Made by a program: the position numbers and the translations under genes | Part shown: one piece after another, positions 24,471 to 46,849 of the stretch | How positions within the stretch are numbered: the first letter of the stretch is position 1 | Layout: each line of letters opens with the position of its first letter | DNA from: Fratercula arctica | Lineage: Eukaryota; Chordata; Aves; Charadriiformes; Alcidae | Direction: 5' to 3' | Assembly (NCBI GenBank): GCA_947846985.1 | Contig: CANTUZ010000005.1 | Location: forward strand, 9,542,001 to 9,606,000 | DNA length: 64,000 bases | The notes under the pieces: model-generated | The model's input: the letters and a program-made list of their open reading frames with translations, nothing else | Databases searched by the model: none | What the model was told of the DNA's origin: nothing

Positions 24471-27400
24471 GTTGTCTCCTTGATGGTATAGCAAAGAACT
24501 CGTCAGACTTTGTGTCTCTCACGTACCTTCCTAATATGACTATGAAGCAACTAATTGAGAGAGGTCTCTGTGCTTTCTAAATTATTTCTATACTGGTACT
24601 GTATACTTACTCTAGATTTTTGAGTCTAGAAGTAGCTTTGGGAAGCTACTTGGTTTAATCCAAGTCCTTAGAAGCTGAAAAAAGAAATGAGAGGCTTTTG
24701 GAGTAGCTTGTCCCTATTTAAAATAAGGTAATTTTAGCAACAACCATTTAAAAAAAATCCAAACAACAAACAACTGGCCAGGATGCTCTGCACTGCCATA
24801 GAAGGTGACCTGGCTTATTTTTGGCTGCTTTATTCCCAAGGCCAGTTAAACAAGCACTGTGCCTGTAGAAGATAGGAAAAAACTGTCTTGAATAAAAATA
24901 ACTACCCCAGACTATTAAAGATGAGTATGATGGAGCTTCCATCTTTGTCTTGGGCTGCAAAAATGGTGGCTGGATTACTAATTTACCAAATTAGAATAAG
25001 TAAAACATGGAACTCCTCAAGTGTGTTGAAGGATCATAAATCAAAATAAAGGTTTGTTAGTGGGATTGAAGAGGTTTTTTATACTGAAGCAAACTTAGAA
25101 AAAAGAAAATGTACAAATTACTTTTTTTGCACAAATACTTTGCTTTGTTTTGTTGCATTTTAGATAATTAATTCTGCACCCACACCTCAATCTTTTTTCT
25201 TTTTTTTTTTCTTGAAGTAACAGTGAGGTCTTCATCCCTTAACATCTGACAGTGGAAATTGAGCACTCATTTGACTGCAAGAGAAGATGCACTAGGAAGG
25301 AGCAAAACCCTCCTTAGACTATGAATTAGCGAAACAGAAATTAAAAGAATTGCATGATGAATTATTTGGGTTTTTAATGCCACTATTTTTTTCCTTCTGT
25401 ATGGCATCCCCTTTTACATTTGGCTTGTTTTTATTGAAATACAGTATTTCTCTTAAAGGCAGGTTTTCTTTGAGATGCTACTTCCAAAGTTTTGCTAGCA
25501 AAAAATCAGAGACAAAATTGGATTGAAAAACTGTTTCTGCAAATGGCTAACGACTTTAGGGTCTTTGAAGTTCTGTGACGCATATTGTATTCATATATTG
25601 TCAAAATGATATGCTACTTTTTAAAACATCAAATCTTACAGGCTGTCTTCCAAGTAAATGATTTCCATAGGGAAATATATTTTAAATATTATTTAAATAT
25701 TTACTACTATTTAAAACAATTTTAAAACAGAAAAGCTAAAACTATGGTCACAAAATGTCAGTGTGTCATCAACCGTTTCTTATTTTGTTGCCAACACTTG
25801 ACATTTGGTCTCCCTTACCCTGTTACATATGAGTGCATTACACAATGCACATTCTGCCGTATCTTACTGTTTAAGCTAATATTAACATGTCATTGTTAAC
25901 AAATGCATGTTTTTCTGCGGAACTCCTCTACATATGGCAAAATGAAGCTAGGGCTAATTAAGAGACACTTTATGCATTCTTAGTCCAGATTTTCAGGTGG
26001 TCCGTAAATACAATGTATGGAAATGTGAAAAAGGACGGTTTTGTACCATTCATGATGTTATTAACTAAACCCATTAAAGTGAAAACACTTTTTAAACAAA
26101 AAACCTTATAATGTTTAGTCATTTATTATTAAAATATTAAGTCTTGAAAAGTTAGATTGTTGGAAAAAAATTGGCAATTTAAACTACACTTTCTGATCTC
26201 AATATGAAGAAACAGTTCTAGAGGTTGGGATTTTTTCATTATATTGCGTGGATGGAACGTGTCTGGTTTACCTTGTTTTTTACATTTATGGATTCTACAT
26301 GTTCTGAATTAATTTTCACAATATATCTGCCAGATCTTAAACTGATGTGATAAGTGAGGAGACAGATAACTGGGGTAAGAGAGAAACTATTGCTGTGATT
26401 CAGGTGGTTTTCAGCTATACTATTTTCTTTTGTTCTCTTTCTTGCTAAACAAGAATATCAAGTCTATGTACCTATGGGAAAAAATGGTGCTGTAGAGGGT
26501 TTTAGTCTTTTTTTTTTTTTCTTTTTTTTTCCTTCCCCTCCCCAATTACGATGAATTACTCTAGATATTCTTACAAATATTTTTGCCACACGCAGTGAGC
26601 TGAAGTCCCATGCTGTGGATATTGGCCATTAGATACATGGAAGGCCGCCTCTGAGCCACTTATTTGCAGAAAAAGGTGAATCTGAAAGGCTGGAATATTT
26701 TGGTTTCTAGTGGTCCTGTATAACAGCTGCTTCCCAAACCAAGATGTGTATAAAATGAGACATTTGCCCATGGAGTTGATTGTTGTTGTCTCCAAAAAAC
26801 ACTTTGGGAAGTGGGTAGACACAGAGAATGTCCCATTGCAGTGTGGAGGCTGAACCTTTTGATACTGCGTTCCAGATATAAGTTAGAATTCATTAAGGAT
26901 TTTCTTAAAAAAGAAAAAAAAAAAGGCAAAAAAGTAAGAAGCTGGATGTATGCAGCTTTTCAAATGAGAACAGCAGTTTCTACTATCAACGATTTGTTGG
27001 TGAGTATCTTAGGCAATCTAAATAACTTGTTCTGCATTAGCCTCTCCTATAGAAAACCTAACAAATCTTCATTTCATTTCCAGAAACTAAAGATCAGAAA
27101 ACTATCTTAAAATTCTTTTAATTTGGTCTCATGTAAGAACACTGCAATAAATACAGAGAACAAGCTATTTATGAAGGAGAAAAATAAAAGGTGAGTCAAG
27201 GAAAACAGCAAACAGAGTACAGCCCTGCAAAAGTTTGTCATTTTTCCTGGGTATGTCTTAGATTTCTGCCCAGTTCCACTGGGCTATTTCTTTTGTGTGT
27301 GTGTGTGTTTAGTTTTGGTTGGGTTTTGTTGTTGTTTTTTTTTAGCTACCTGATGCGCAAAGGAAGTGGCAATAACAGCAGTGCCTGTGAGCAGGACGGA

Positions 27401-29275
27401 AGGGAGCAGCTAAGGCCCTTTAGGAGAAACAGACTGAATAAGGTGGGAAGGCTCCTGTGTATGTGACGGATCATATAGGAGGACTCTGAGGGAGAAGAGG
27501 GGTGGGAAGTTGGAAGAAAAGTGTGTCAGATAGGGGAGGACTTTGGAAAGGCTGAGGCTTGTGGAGTGTAGGTAGTTGAGGAGCAGAGGGTGTAGGAGTC
27601 AAGAGTGGTCCTAGTTAGGGAATAGCTTCAATTAGGCATGCTGCAGTGGATACACTGAAAAACAATGACAAGCCAGCAAAGTGATCTGGTGGCAGGTGGA
27701 TGTTCCTAGCAGAGGGTCCCACCAGAGGGTTGTTAGCATTTTTGCTACACGTGACAATGATTACTTCAGTCTAGTCCTAATTCTGCCTCTTGTTTTGCTG
27801 TAAAAAGCGGGTTTCTTCAGTTCTGGAGAGCGTGGGTGCCAGTATCTCTCTGCAGACAAGCAGTGGTTTTTCAGTGCTTCTTACTACAGTCCTTTTTTGA
27901 GCATGTGTATTAATGGACTGTGGTTCCTACTCGGGTCGTCCTGTATTGTCAGTGCTCCAACAAGTATGAGGAGAGCAAAAGCCCTTTCAATAAGTATTTG
28001 TGTTGCAGCCACCCAAGACAAGAATTTTTATTTTATCTTTGCAAATGCAGGTATATCATTACAAGTTTGGCACTTACTTCAGATGTCCATGTGAAGGGTT
28101 AAAAAAAAAAACCTACGACTGTGTCATAGCATGAGTGGATTTTTCTCTGAGTGTAGAGTGTTTGAATTATGATTATTCCAAATAAAACCAAAAAATGCTA
28201 CAGCCCTGTGCAAATTGGGACTTTGACATAGCTAAGGGAATTTTTTGGCAACAAGTTGCTAATATTTTAATTAATCCAGTCAGGTCTTTTACCTTGGTGT
28301 AGAGAAATGTGTGTATCGTGAGCATACACTGAAACAGCCATTAGAAGAGGGACATTCAAGTAAGTGCACGTTAGCAAGAATAGGAGTAATATGAAAATGT
28401 GAGAAATGTTAGCAATAAACTAAACTCTTAAAATTTCCATCCAGTGTACAGTTAATATATTAACTTTAAAATACTATAACTGAGTCCTCATGGAACATGC
28501 TGAGCAGTTAACTATTAATGTAGTTTGTGTAACACCTCCAAAATCAAAGTATTTATCATCTTCTAGACACACTGGAATGTTTACGCACAGGAGAATTCTG
28601 ATCGGGTATCTGATCCTGTGTGTATGATAAAGGTTATAGATGGTAGCAGCGACTCTTGGCTCCAGTTACTATTTTTTCATAGGTGTTTTTCGTTCAAATT
28701 ATGATTAAATTAAGTCTGTCTTTATTCTACATGTGTTACTTGGTCTTAAACTATGTCATTGGTAGTACATGCTGTAGCCTTCTAAGACTTCAGGGCTTGT
28801 GATAGCAAGACATTTTAAGTAAAATGACATTTGGCATCATCCTCTCCTTTCTAACTGGTGGCTGCTAGTGTGATTTGTCTGTATATTATTTATGTATCAT
28901 GTATTTTTCCTGCAGCAACAGAAGGTAAATGGTATGATAATTGAATAAAAGCTGAAGCATCAATGTTTTATCATGTGGTTAGGTCAAATTGGTAACTCAT
29001 TCAAAGCTCTGGGTGAATAAGGTCTTGGATCTGTTCAAGCAGCTTTGGTGGTTTCTGAAACCTCCCGGATTTTTGTTGTTGGTCAGCATGTAGTGTTGGT
29101 GACAGCAGAGAGTAAGTGAATGCTTTTTATTTGCTTTAGTACAAGGTCCAGCAACTTTGCTTAAACAGCCAGAGAGGTAGTTTGACCACAGTCAAAATGG
29201 ACTTTGCACTAAAGGAGTTGAAGAGAAAGCTGGCGTGTTCTGTGAGAATTCAAGTGTCGCAATTCTGGAACCAGC

Positions 29276-29280
<5 letters not shown>

Positions 29281-29308
<28 letters not shown>
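29281..29308 (+). repeat. Poly(A) tract, 28 bases
   Basis: An uninterrupted run of A in intergenic DNA. The sequence before it does not match a retrocopy or SINE that I know, and CR1 elements do not end in poly(A), so it is listed as simple repeat only. Confidence 0.9.
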
Positions 29309-29311
<3 letters not shown>

Positions 29312-32300
29312 GTAAGAAGTGCTTGGCCAGGGATTGTTATTTTCTTTTTGATGTGAACTCTGCAAGTTCTCCTTTGGTTTTAGTTGCGGTAACAAGGCTC
29401 TTTGCAGGGCGCTTCCAGGGCTGTTTTCCCATCCTAAACTGCAGGCTTGGCAAAACATGGCATAATTGAGTTTGGTGGCACCAGCACATTGTACAGTAAT
29501 ATAAAAGGTGAATTACAAATTCCTGCTTGTAGCATACATAAACAATAAGCCTGATCCTCTGCCCTAGAACACAAGCCTTACACTCAGTGCAAGTATAACG
29601 GGTATGTAGCCATTTTCTAAAGAAGTCAAAACAAGTGGTCAGAATCAGGGATTCAGTTAAGCTTGGCAAATACATTTAGAGTTCTCCCCTTTTATCTATC
29701 AGCTCCTGTCCCATTAAGCTGGTGCCACTAGTCGCTGCTTACTTTGGGAGCAGAGACATGAAACTTGTCCCCAGTAGATCAGTGTAAGTTACTCACCATG
29801 CTTCAGCTGGAAATCACTGCTCATTCAGCTGGAGCCCCACGGGCTGCCACAGTTGTATAAGCCCGTGGGGGCTGCTCCCCCAGTTACCTACCTAAAGCCT
29901 CTTTCAGTAGTAATGTAAGTTAGTGAGTTTGGTTTTGTGTTGCAATATATAGAAGTTCACATTCAGTCAGTTACTGCAACTCACCTGAGAAATGCTAACT
30001 CCCAGCTGGGCAGATGGTAACTTTCAATTATTTGTGTCTGATTGTACTTGCTTATTCTGGTTGAACAGGTTTCTGGTGTGTAGCTGACAGTGAGTCTGTA
30101 CTGTTCTGTGAGGAGTCTTTATCCAAACAGTATTGCTAGGATCATGCCATCCTGCGCACATTTAGGCCTGCTGTAATCCATCTCTGGTCATAATATATAA
30201 TAATTCTTGAAAGCCCCAGAGAACTTACACAAGAGGAAAAGTTCAAAAATCCATTTAAGACAAAATTCCCTAGTATTTATTAAGATTGAGAAGCAGAGGC
30301 CCTGTGGTTTTGGTGACATCGATAATAGCCTTTGATCCCTGTCCACTTCCTTACAGTAAGCCATGTTAAGTAATTCTGTTCTGTCTCCAGTTCGCTCCCT
30401 TTCCAGCCGCTGTGTGTGGATTCCTACTCAGAGTGCAGCGTGTTCCACCGGAGGTCAGTGTGCACCAGCGCAGGCTCGACGCATTGCCTCCCTGCCCTTC
30501 ACTTGCCATTACCCTGCTTGACTTGGTCCCGCAGCCACATTGGTATTCCAGCCCAGGAATGGAAGGACTGCGCTCCTCAACAATGCACCCTTTGTCAATT
30601 CAGTCAGTCATCCAGAAGCTTCTGTCCTGGGAACTTGTTTATTGTTCCAGTCTCTTCAAAAATGCAAGGGTGGAATCCTTACAGATTTCACATTGGTATA
30701 AAATACTGGAGATTGCACTTTGGGAATACATTGTACTCTTGCCCAAGCAAGAGTGCACCTGCAAGTATCCTCTCCGTGGTGGGGCAGATGTGGTTGGTAT
30801 GGGTTGCATTTTGCAGGATGGCATCACTATATCCCACAGAACCTACTACTGTGTGATCTTTTTTAATTCAAATGTAGATGGGAAATGGGGACTAAGCAGA
30901 GTGAATTTGTGAATAACCTGCTGTGCGTCTTGAGGGAGAGCGTCAGTCCTCTGTAACCCATGGAGTTCAGCCCCAGGCAAACCTCTCGAGCTCTTTAGTA
31001 CGAATAGCAGAACATGTTACTTAGTAATAAGGCAGAATCACCGTGGGAGTTCCTTCAGCTTCCTTCATATCTGTCTAGCATATCAAAAAGCCTTTTGCAA
31101 TCCAATATTGTGTGAATAGATGTTCATTTTCTTAAATTTGATACTAATAAAGGTGAAAGAGAAAGTTTTCTGGTTTTTACAGGACAGTTTCAGTATTAAA
31201 CACATACTGGACTTTGTATATTCATGCAATGAAATAGAGGGGATTTGCTAATGTTATGATAACTGTGACTTAAAAAATAGTAATTTCTGTAACTGAAGCT
31301 GTTGATTTTCCCTTAGATGAGTATCTTTGTGACAGTGAACCAAATGTCAAAATTTCATTTGTCTCATCATTTGTGAATGGAAGGGAAGAACATTTTAAGG
31401 ATTACTGTTTAAAATGTTCTCCTTTCATCAACTTCAGCACTGCAGTGAATACAGGCATTGTTGATATTTAAGTGGGGAAAAAACAAAAGAGTAACTGTTC
31501 TAAATAACTGGAATATTTTTCTGAATGTTTATGGTAATTATTAATTGCTATGCTTTTTCAGAAGCAGCCATAAAGATTGGGCTCAATAGATCGTTGCGAT
31601 TATGGCAATAAAATTGTATGTATACATAAATTTAAGCCGTGTTGACATACACTTAATCATTAAAGCTTATGTTGTTATGGGAAGGCATTTTAAATCTAAA
31701 AAAAAAACTTGGTATAAAACAGTCTTCTATAGTCTGACGTGTTTATGAGATGTAAGATTGGCATTTGAAATGGAGAGTCTATGTTAATCCTTCAGAAAAG
31801 TGGGATCTAAATTCTTTTGAAAATAAGAAATTGGATAGTACTCCTGCAAGAATGACTCTATTTCATAGTCAATTTTCAGTGACATCAATATTTTTTTCCT
31901 ATTCTTTTGTCACTTAAAATGTGAATAATAATTGGAACATTGAATACTTCTTGGTTTTAGAACATTTTATTTTCTAGGTTTGGGGTCCTTTCAGTTTTTC
32001 TAAAAATTTTGAAATTGAAACAGTCTTCTTCCTTTGTTTCTTTCAAGAATACATAACATTTTCCAGTCACTTAACCAAGCATTGATCTGCCGTAGATAAA
32101 ACAGCAGGACCCCATCTTTTCAATTAATATGCCTCCATCTTTATAGGCAACACATCCTCCAACTTTTGTCTTTTCGGTAATGATATTGAAAGGCTTAATC
32201 ACACAGTCATTTTTATAGTTTGTAACATCTTGTATTCAATTATATCTCCTTCATTTGTGCCCAGAATACCTGGAAATTACAGGTGCTCTCACATCCAAAT

Positions 32301-35300
32301 ACTGGTTGGCTGTCCAACTTCCAAGTTCATTATGGAAAAAGCTAGACAGCGCTTTACATAAAGGTATTCCTCACTTTCTCACTTTGTGATGATACACGTT
32401 TCCATTTTGCCTTCTCTCTCACCATAATCAGAGAAGACTGAATGTGGGTGAGAGCCCACATTATCCTTTATCATCATCTTTATCCTCAAGCAAACACTTA
32501 ATTGACATGAGTAAGTGAATCACAACCTGGGCAGCAGACTTGCCTGAAATTGTGGCTGTTAAATTTAAATACTTTCTGCTGTATGCTTCTAATTAAACCC
32601 TACAGTTCTTACAGAAGACTCACAGAAATTCTTGAAAACTTAAGTTTGTAAATTCTTCAAAATGTAGGCCACTCTCTCGATCCTGTTGTAGTTGGTGAGA
32701 GAGTTCCTAGATGACCCAGAAATAAATCAAAATAGATTTTTCTTTTGCTGTTCCTCACTATAAATGTTCTTCATAACAGTTTCAAAGAATTTGACACAAC
32801 TGTACAAATTAGGACTCAGCTGCATAATTTGTTAAAAATGCATTTTAGTCACCATAACTAGATCACATGCAACTTCACATAACAGTATTAGATAGGGAGC
32901 CAGCAGTAAAGCTTTCCGTATCATCAAACTTCCTTTATTGGTGCTGTTTATAATCTCCCTTGCACACCTACACCCTGCAGACCAGGTTTTGATATATTTG
33001 CCTCCAGTAGTATCTGTCTCTGTATGCAGTCCTGTATTTTTTTCAGTAGAACTGCTTTTGGACCAAGGTTACTGTTCCATGTGTACGTAGGAATGCCACT
33101 AAGTTGGTCCTAGGTGTTTTGATGAATTAATTATGTTAATGATGTCTGTAATTGGCATTCTCTTATGCATCATGTGTTCAACTTCATGGAGGTTAATTTG
33201 GGAAAAACACTGCGGAAGGTGAAGCCAGATACGATGCCTTGCCATTTCATTCTCAGATCTTTCCACTGCAGTCTAAGGAATTAACCAGCTAAGAATGACC
33301 ATAATGGCTGCACGAGATTGCATTCTTTAAAAGTACTATATAAAAGTATAAATAATTGTGTATATATTAATAATTACATAAAAGTACACCTGTGCTTTAG
33401 GAAAACATTTTATAATAATGTAATGTAAGAATTACTAAAAGTTGTATTGCATTTTTCAACATCTTTTGATACCAGATACTGTTCAACAGCAGCTGGCTGA
33501 CCAGCCAGTAGCTGCCCACCAGCCCATGGAAGAACTGGTGTGTTGTGGTTGTTGTCACTGTGGGAAAACGTGGAGGCAAAGGCAGAAATCTGAGGTAGGC
33601 TGCTTATCACTTAGTAATAAAATACAAGAATAAAAATCTTACTAGCGGGTCACAGTGCATTAGCCATGGTTCACTCTGTTCCCTGCATGCAGTATTTTGT
33701 AAGGTGTAATGTTCTTGTTAGCTGGTACACCTGTTTGAAAATGCTTGTAATTCTAACCTCTCTAACCTCGCTCAAGATTATGTTGAACTATTGCAGAATT
33801 ATTGACTGTGTCACTTTATTTCAACAACTGTGCAAAAATAAATTATTTTTAAAAATGAACTCAGGCATTTACTGATTTGCAGTTAATATATTTTGGCAAT
33901 GCATCAAAAAACTCTAGCATCAAACTATTCCAAAAGTAGGGAATAATAAAATAATTTATCATGGAAATCCCCATTGACCCATGCGTTATAGGTTTTTTTT
34001 TTATTAGGTTCTGAAAGGCAGCTGTCAAAACAGACACCTCTGAGTCAGAACTGGGTTTTTTTAAACATCTTTCCATCATCCACCAAGAAAGAAGTCTCTA
34101 TTTGTCACTTCCTATTGTTGAACAACAATATGAACTTTCATTTTCAAAGGCTGGCATTCTGTTACAGTTTGAATAGATTCCTTTCTCTCTGAGCTTAAGC
34201 CCAGAGACTTAAGACTTCTTTATCTGAAAAACTTAACGAGAACTTCCACTCTTGGAACTCCATTATTAAGTACTTTATTGCTATGTCAGTGAAACATGAA
34301 GAAATGTTTGTTTGCTGTAAGTTTGTGGTTTCTAGTTCCCTGTACCAATTTTTCACAGCCTAAAATGAAGCCATTCGTTTGTATACGATGAACAAACTTG
34401 GAGTGCCCTACCTTTAAGTGTGACAAATAAGGATAAAAGAAGGCTAACTTGAGCTTCAGGGGATAGCAGACGTCCTGCTCTTCACACCTGCTTGCATGGA
34501 ACTCATAGTAGAACAGGCTAAAGTTTCATGGGAGATTTTGTTTTGCAGAACTAGCATCAACATATTTCAATAATCTGAGAACTGAAAATGAATTTTTGTG
34601 TCACTTGTAATATCTATATTATTTGGGTTTTAATGTGCATTATAGAGTTTTTGAGTTTTGTTTATCACGGAGATCAATTTGGCTTTGTGCCTGCTCCTAT
34701 TGAAATCAGTCCAAAAATAGATTCAATTTATGTTGTCCTAATACACTGTCATTGAGTAAGGAATCATCAAAATATTCCCTACTTAGCAGAAAATAATGAT
34801 GGATCTCTCAGCTGTTTCCTGCAGACAGTAGAAAAAACTTTTATTACCCTGAAAGTGAATTTATTATTTCATTCCAATAAAAAAATGCCTACTGCTCTAA
34901 TAAACAGCTCATACAAGACATCAGAGGGAAATTTCAACCATATGTGTTTGTTAAAGCCATATGTTGTGGTAACAAGCAAGAACGCTATTGAATTGTTCAT
35001 CCATGGTCACGAGGCCTATTCTTGGGTTAAGTTAAAGAAATTGAGATGACCGGTTTGATTTTTTTTTAAATTACAGAGCACATACAGGAAAAAGTGCTTT
35101 ACCAGCAGGGTCATATGCCCTGTTGCTAGGAATGCAGGGTAGCATTTGTATTGCCGTGGGAGGCATTGGGGATTTCACAGCTCGGGTGTTTTGGTGCAGA
35201 CGGCGTTGTTATCCAGCTGTACCCTCTCACACCAGAACCATAGTGTTAGTAAACACATACAGACTCTTTGCCGCATTTTCTCCCCAGGGACAGTCACCGT

Positions 35301-35635
35301 TGATGGATCTTGCTGGTGTTCGCATTCACAGAAACAAAATCACGTCAACCTGTCCGGCTGCGAGTCCGGCAGTGCCCGGTTGGCAGATGGCCCCTCGGCG
35401 CAGCTCCGGGGCGGGGTGGCTAGAGGGCCTTTCGCTGCTCTTTCTGCCACCGCAGGCCCTTGGAAGAACGGCGGCGGGGCTGGATTTCACCTCAGCGCAC
35501 CCTCCCCCCGAGCCGCCATCTTCGCGGCCGGCTCCTCTGAGGCGCTCCCGCCTCGCGGCAGGCACGCGGGCAGCCGTTCAACTGCCGCCGCCGCGCGCGC
35601 CCCGCCCCGCCCCGCCCCGCCCTCTCGCTCGGGAC

Positions 35636-35653
35636 CGACCAATAGGGGCGGGT
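35636..35653 (+). promoter_or_regulatory. DEPDC7: CCAAT box next to GC box
   Basis: GACCAATAGGGGCGGG lies about 100 bases before the DEPDC7 ATG. It joins an NF-Y-type CCAAT to an SP1/KLF-type GC box. Its position suits the core promoter; binding itself is inferred. Confidence 0.6.
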
Positions 35654-35739
35654 ACAGGCGCTGCGGCCCCGCCCCTCGGCGGGCTACTTCTCCGCGCGGA
35701 CGGCGCGCGGTGGGGCAGTGCGCGGAGCTGCCGTCGGTC

Positions 35740-44734
<8,995 letters not shown>

Positions 44735-44840
44735 CTTCAAATATAGATTACTTTCTGTACTCCAGCATTGAAAACACTAATATATTTGTAAATTTTTTTG
44801 TATTCATGTATCTAATAAAATTATTTTGTGGAAATGGATG
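44735..44840 (+). other. DEPDC7: DEPDC7 3'UTR
   Basis: Very short 3'UTR of about 100 bases, ending after AATAAA at 44814-44819. The cleavage position is estimated. Confidence 0.6.
44814..44819 (+). terminator. DEPDC7: Poly(A) signal AATAAA, DEPDC7
   Basis: Canonical signal 80 bases after the stop, followed by a T/G-rich stretch (TTATTTTGTGG). Confidence 0.65.
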
Positions 44841-46849
44841 GAATTTATACAGTTATTACTAAAGCCAACAGTACCCAAGTTTAGCCTGTACTTACAGTTT
44901 AGCTTTGCTCATTCTTAATTGCTGTAGGGCCAAAATGATCCTTTCTTTTCCTCACCTAAAGCCGAGTCTATTGACTCCCTCTATTCAAGTATTGAAATTA
45001 CTCGGGATGGGAAATGCCTCTCCAAGAATGAGATCTCTCTGCCTCCTTTTGTACCAGCACTGAATTTTGTTGAACAGTTTGGTTTTTTTTTTTTTTCTAA
45101 TTCCCCTTGGCATTATGTGACTCCGTCATGTAGCACTGATCTATGACTTGCTGTGTAATGGACAGAGCTGAGTAGCATCTTCTGCTTGATATTCCACTGC
45201 TTTTCTTCAAGCTTGCCAGCTAACTGTACTGCATATGTGTAGGACAAATTACTATGCTGTTTTAAGGTAAAGTGGCACCATGTTGAGGAATTGCCAGGGA
45301 AGATGACTTTTCCCCAGCTGAATCCTGCTCTGTACCCTGAACTGTTGAGTCTCCTGGGATGGTGAAGATTTTTAAGTCAGTCTGGCTTTGGCTTCCACAG
45401 AATGTACTGTTTAGGGCTAGTTATCTTCATCCCTGCAGTGTTTTGCTCTGTCTGTAAGTCTTATTGATGTCACCAGCTGTAATTAGAAAAGAGCTAGAAC
45501 AAATGAAAGGCCTTTGGGTCTTATGGCTGTATATTTTATCTGTGTCTAGTCTACAGTGGAAATCCCAAGCTGTGCCAACACAGGCACTTGCAAGCAGGAA
45601 AAGATATAACACAATCGGAGATCTAATTTTGACTCCTGTGGAGTTATCTTTGGGATGATGCCAGCAAAACTTCATTAGAGTCACTGTTGCAAGAACTCAC
45701 AAATTTCGTTCCCATACCCAGGGTTGGTAGAGCTCTGTTCTTTTATTTGGGGGGGGGAAAAGGCTAGTATAATTGGGATCAAAGGTAACTTAATCATGAA
45801 AGTGAAGTGGTAGTAACTGTTACAGACAAAACCACGCTCCTATTTGAGACACTACCCTGTAACCTATCACTAAGTAACTCTTCAGGCATTAGTGGCATCC
45901 GTTGCCACTGGTTATTTCTTCTCCAGAGCACTTTCAGAGAAGGTGAGATGCGGACTTGGTGTGCGACAGGACAATGTGTTACTGTATTCTGATGGGGGAT
46001 GGAAGACAAACGTACAAGAGGCTTATTCTAGTCAGTTAGAAAGGACTTCTAAAAGATAATCAGTTCTTGAAAACTAATAGTAGAGGGGAAGTGTAAACCT
46101 TCTTAGCAGGTTTTTTTTTTTTTAGTTCTTAGTTTTAACTGAAAGCTTTTGATTATAAATGCACTTTCTCAGAAAAAGTGGCTTAATCCACGCTTTAAAA
46201 TGTGAGGGTGGAAAGGCAGTTTCTTGTTCTTAGAATTTCTGATCATATTTTTAAGCTACTTGGGCCGTTGCGTCAGCAAAATTATATTCCTTTTCTGCCT
46301 GCTGATTCTGTGTGCTGTCTGGGCTGACCTCACTGGGAAGAGGATGAGATTTCGATCTTGACAATGAGCTCCTGCCTATGGGCATCGCCGCCTGGAGAAC
46401 GAGTTATGAATTACAGACACCACTGCGCCGTGTGAGTCACCGCCTGGCTTCGGTGCCAACTTTGCTTTCAGGCTCCCCAAAAGCAGTCTGCAGAGAAGAA
46501 CCGGGCAGGAGAGTTGTTTGGGAGCCTTCACTGATAGGTACAAGGCAGGGCCAGCACGGCCTTTCCTCTACTTGGGTGTGATACAGCCTGTCTGACGGTA
46601 CCTAAGATTTAAGTTTGGCTGAAGGGACTGATGCTCGCAGTGTCAGTGAGTGAACACATCCCAGCGGGACAGCAATGAAAAGCCAGGGCTGCTTTCCCTC
46701 GTTGCTATGTGGATTTAGTCTAAATGAGGGGAGTGTGATATGTGTTAGAGTCCGGGTGGAGGCTGCTGTGGTGCAGCTCTCTCGAGTGCCCCTTGCCTAC
46801 ATCGAGGCAAACACCCCCAAAAAGCACCGGTGGCCCATAATATTGAGCG
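44841..46849. other. DEPDC7-TCP11L1 intergenic gap
   Basis: About 2 kb with no recognised gene. The 3' part (46260-46760) becomes GC-richer and holds AP-1/MAF-like sites (TGCGTCAGCA near 46270, TGAGTCA at 46433-46439), so it may belong to the upstream regulatory region of TCP11L1. This is inference. Confidence 0.6.

Larger units (their letters stand above)
23136..35339. other. QSER1-DEPDC7 intergenic region
   Basis: About 12 kb of mostly AT-rich DNA with no recognised gene. Notable contents: a purine-rich G/A stretch around 27465-27620, a 28-base poly(A) tract (29281-29308), a strong hairpin (29833-29873), a GC-richer segment with two overlapping open frames (30391-30912), and a short open segment between splice-like sites (33476-33594). 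No human gene lies at this place in the syntenic interval as I recall it. Confidence 0.7.

Noticed and set aside
27290..27310. TG microsatellite
   Set aside because: Too short (about seven units) to be noteworthy.
29160..29308. Retrocopy or processed pseudogene ending in poly(A)
   Set aside because: Sequence before the A run does not match any transcript I recognise, and no target-site duplication is apparent.
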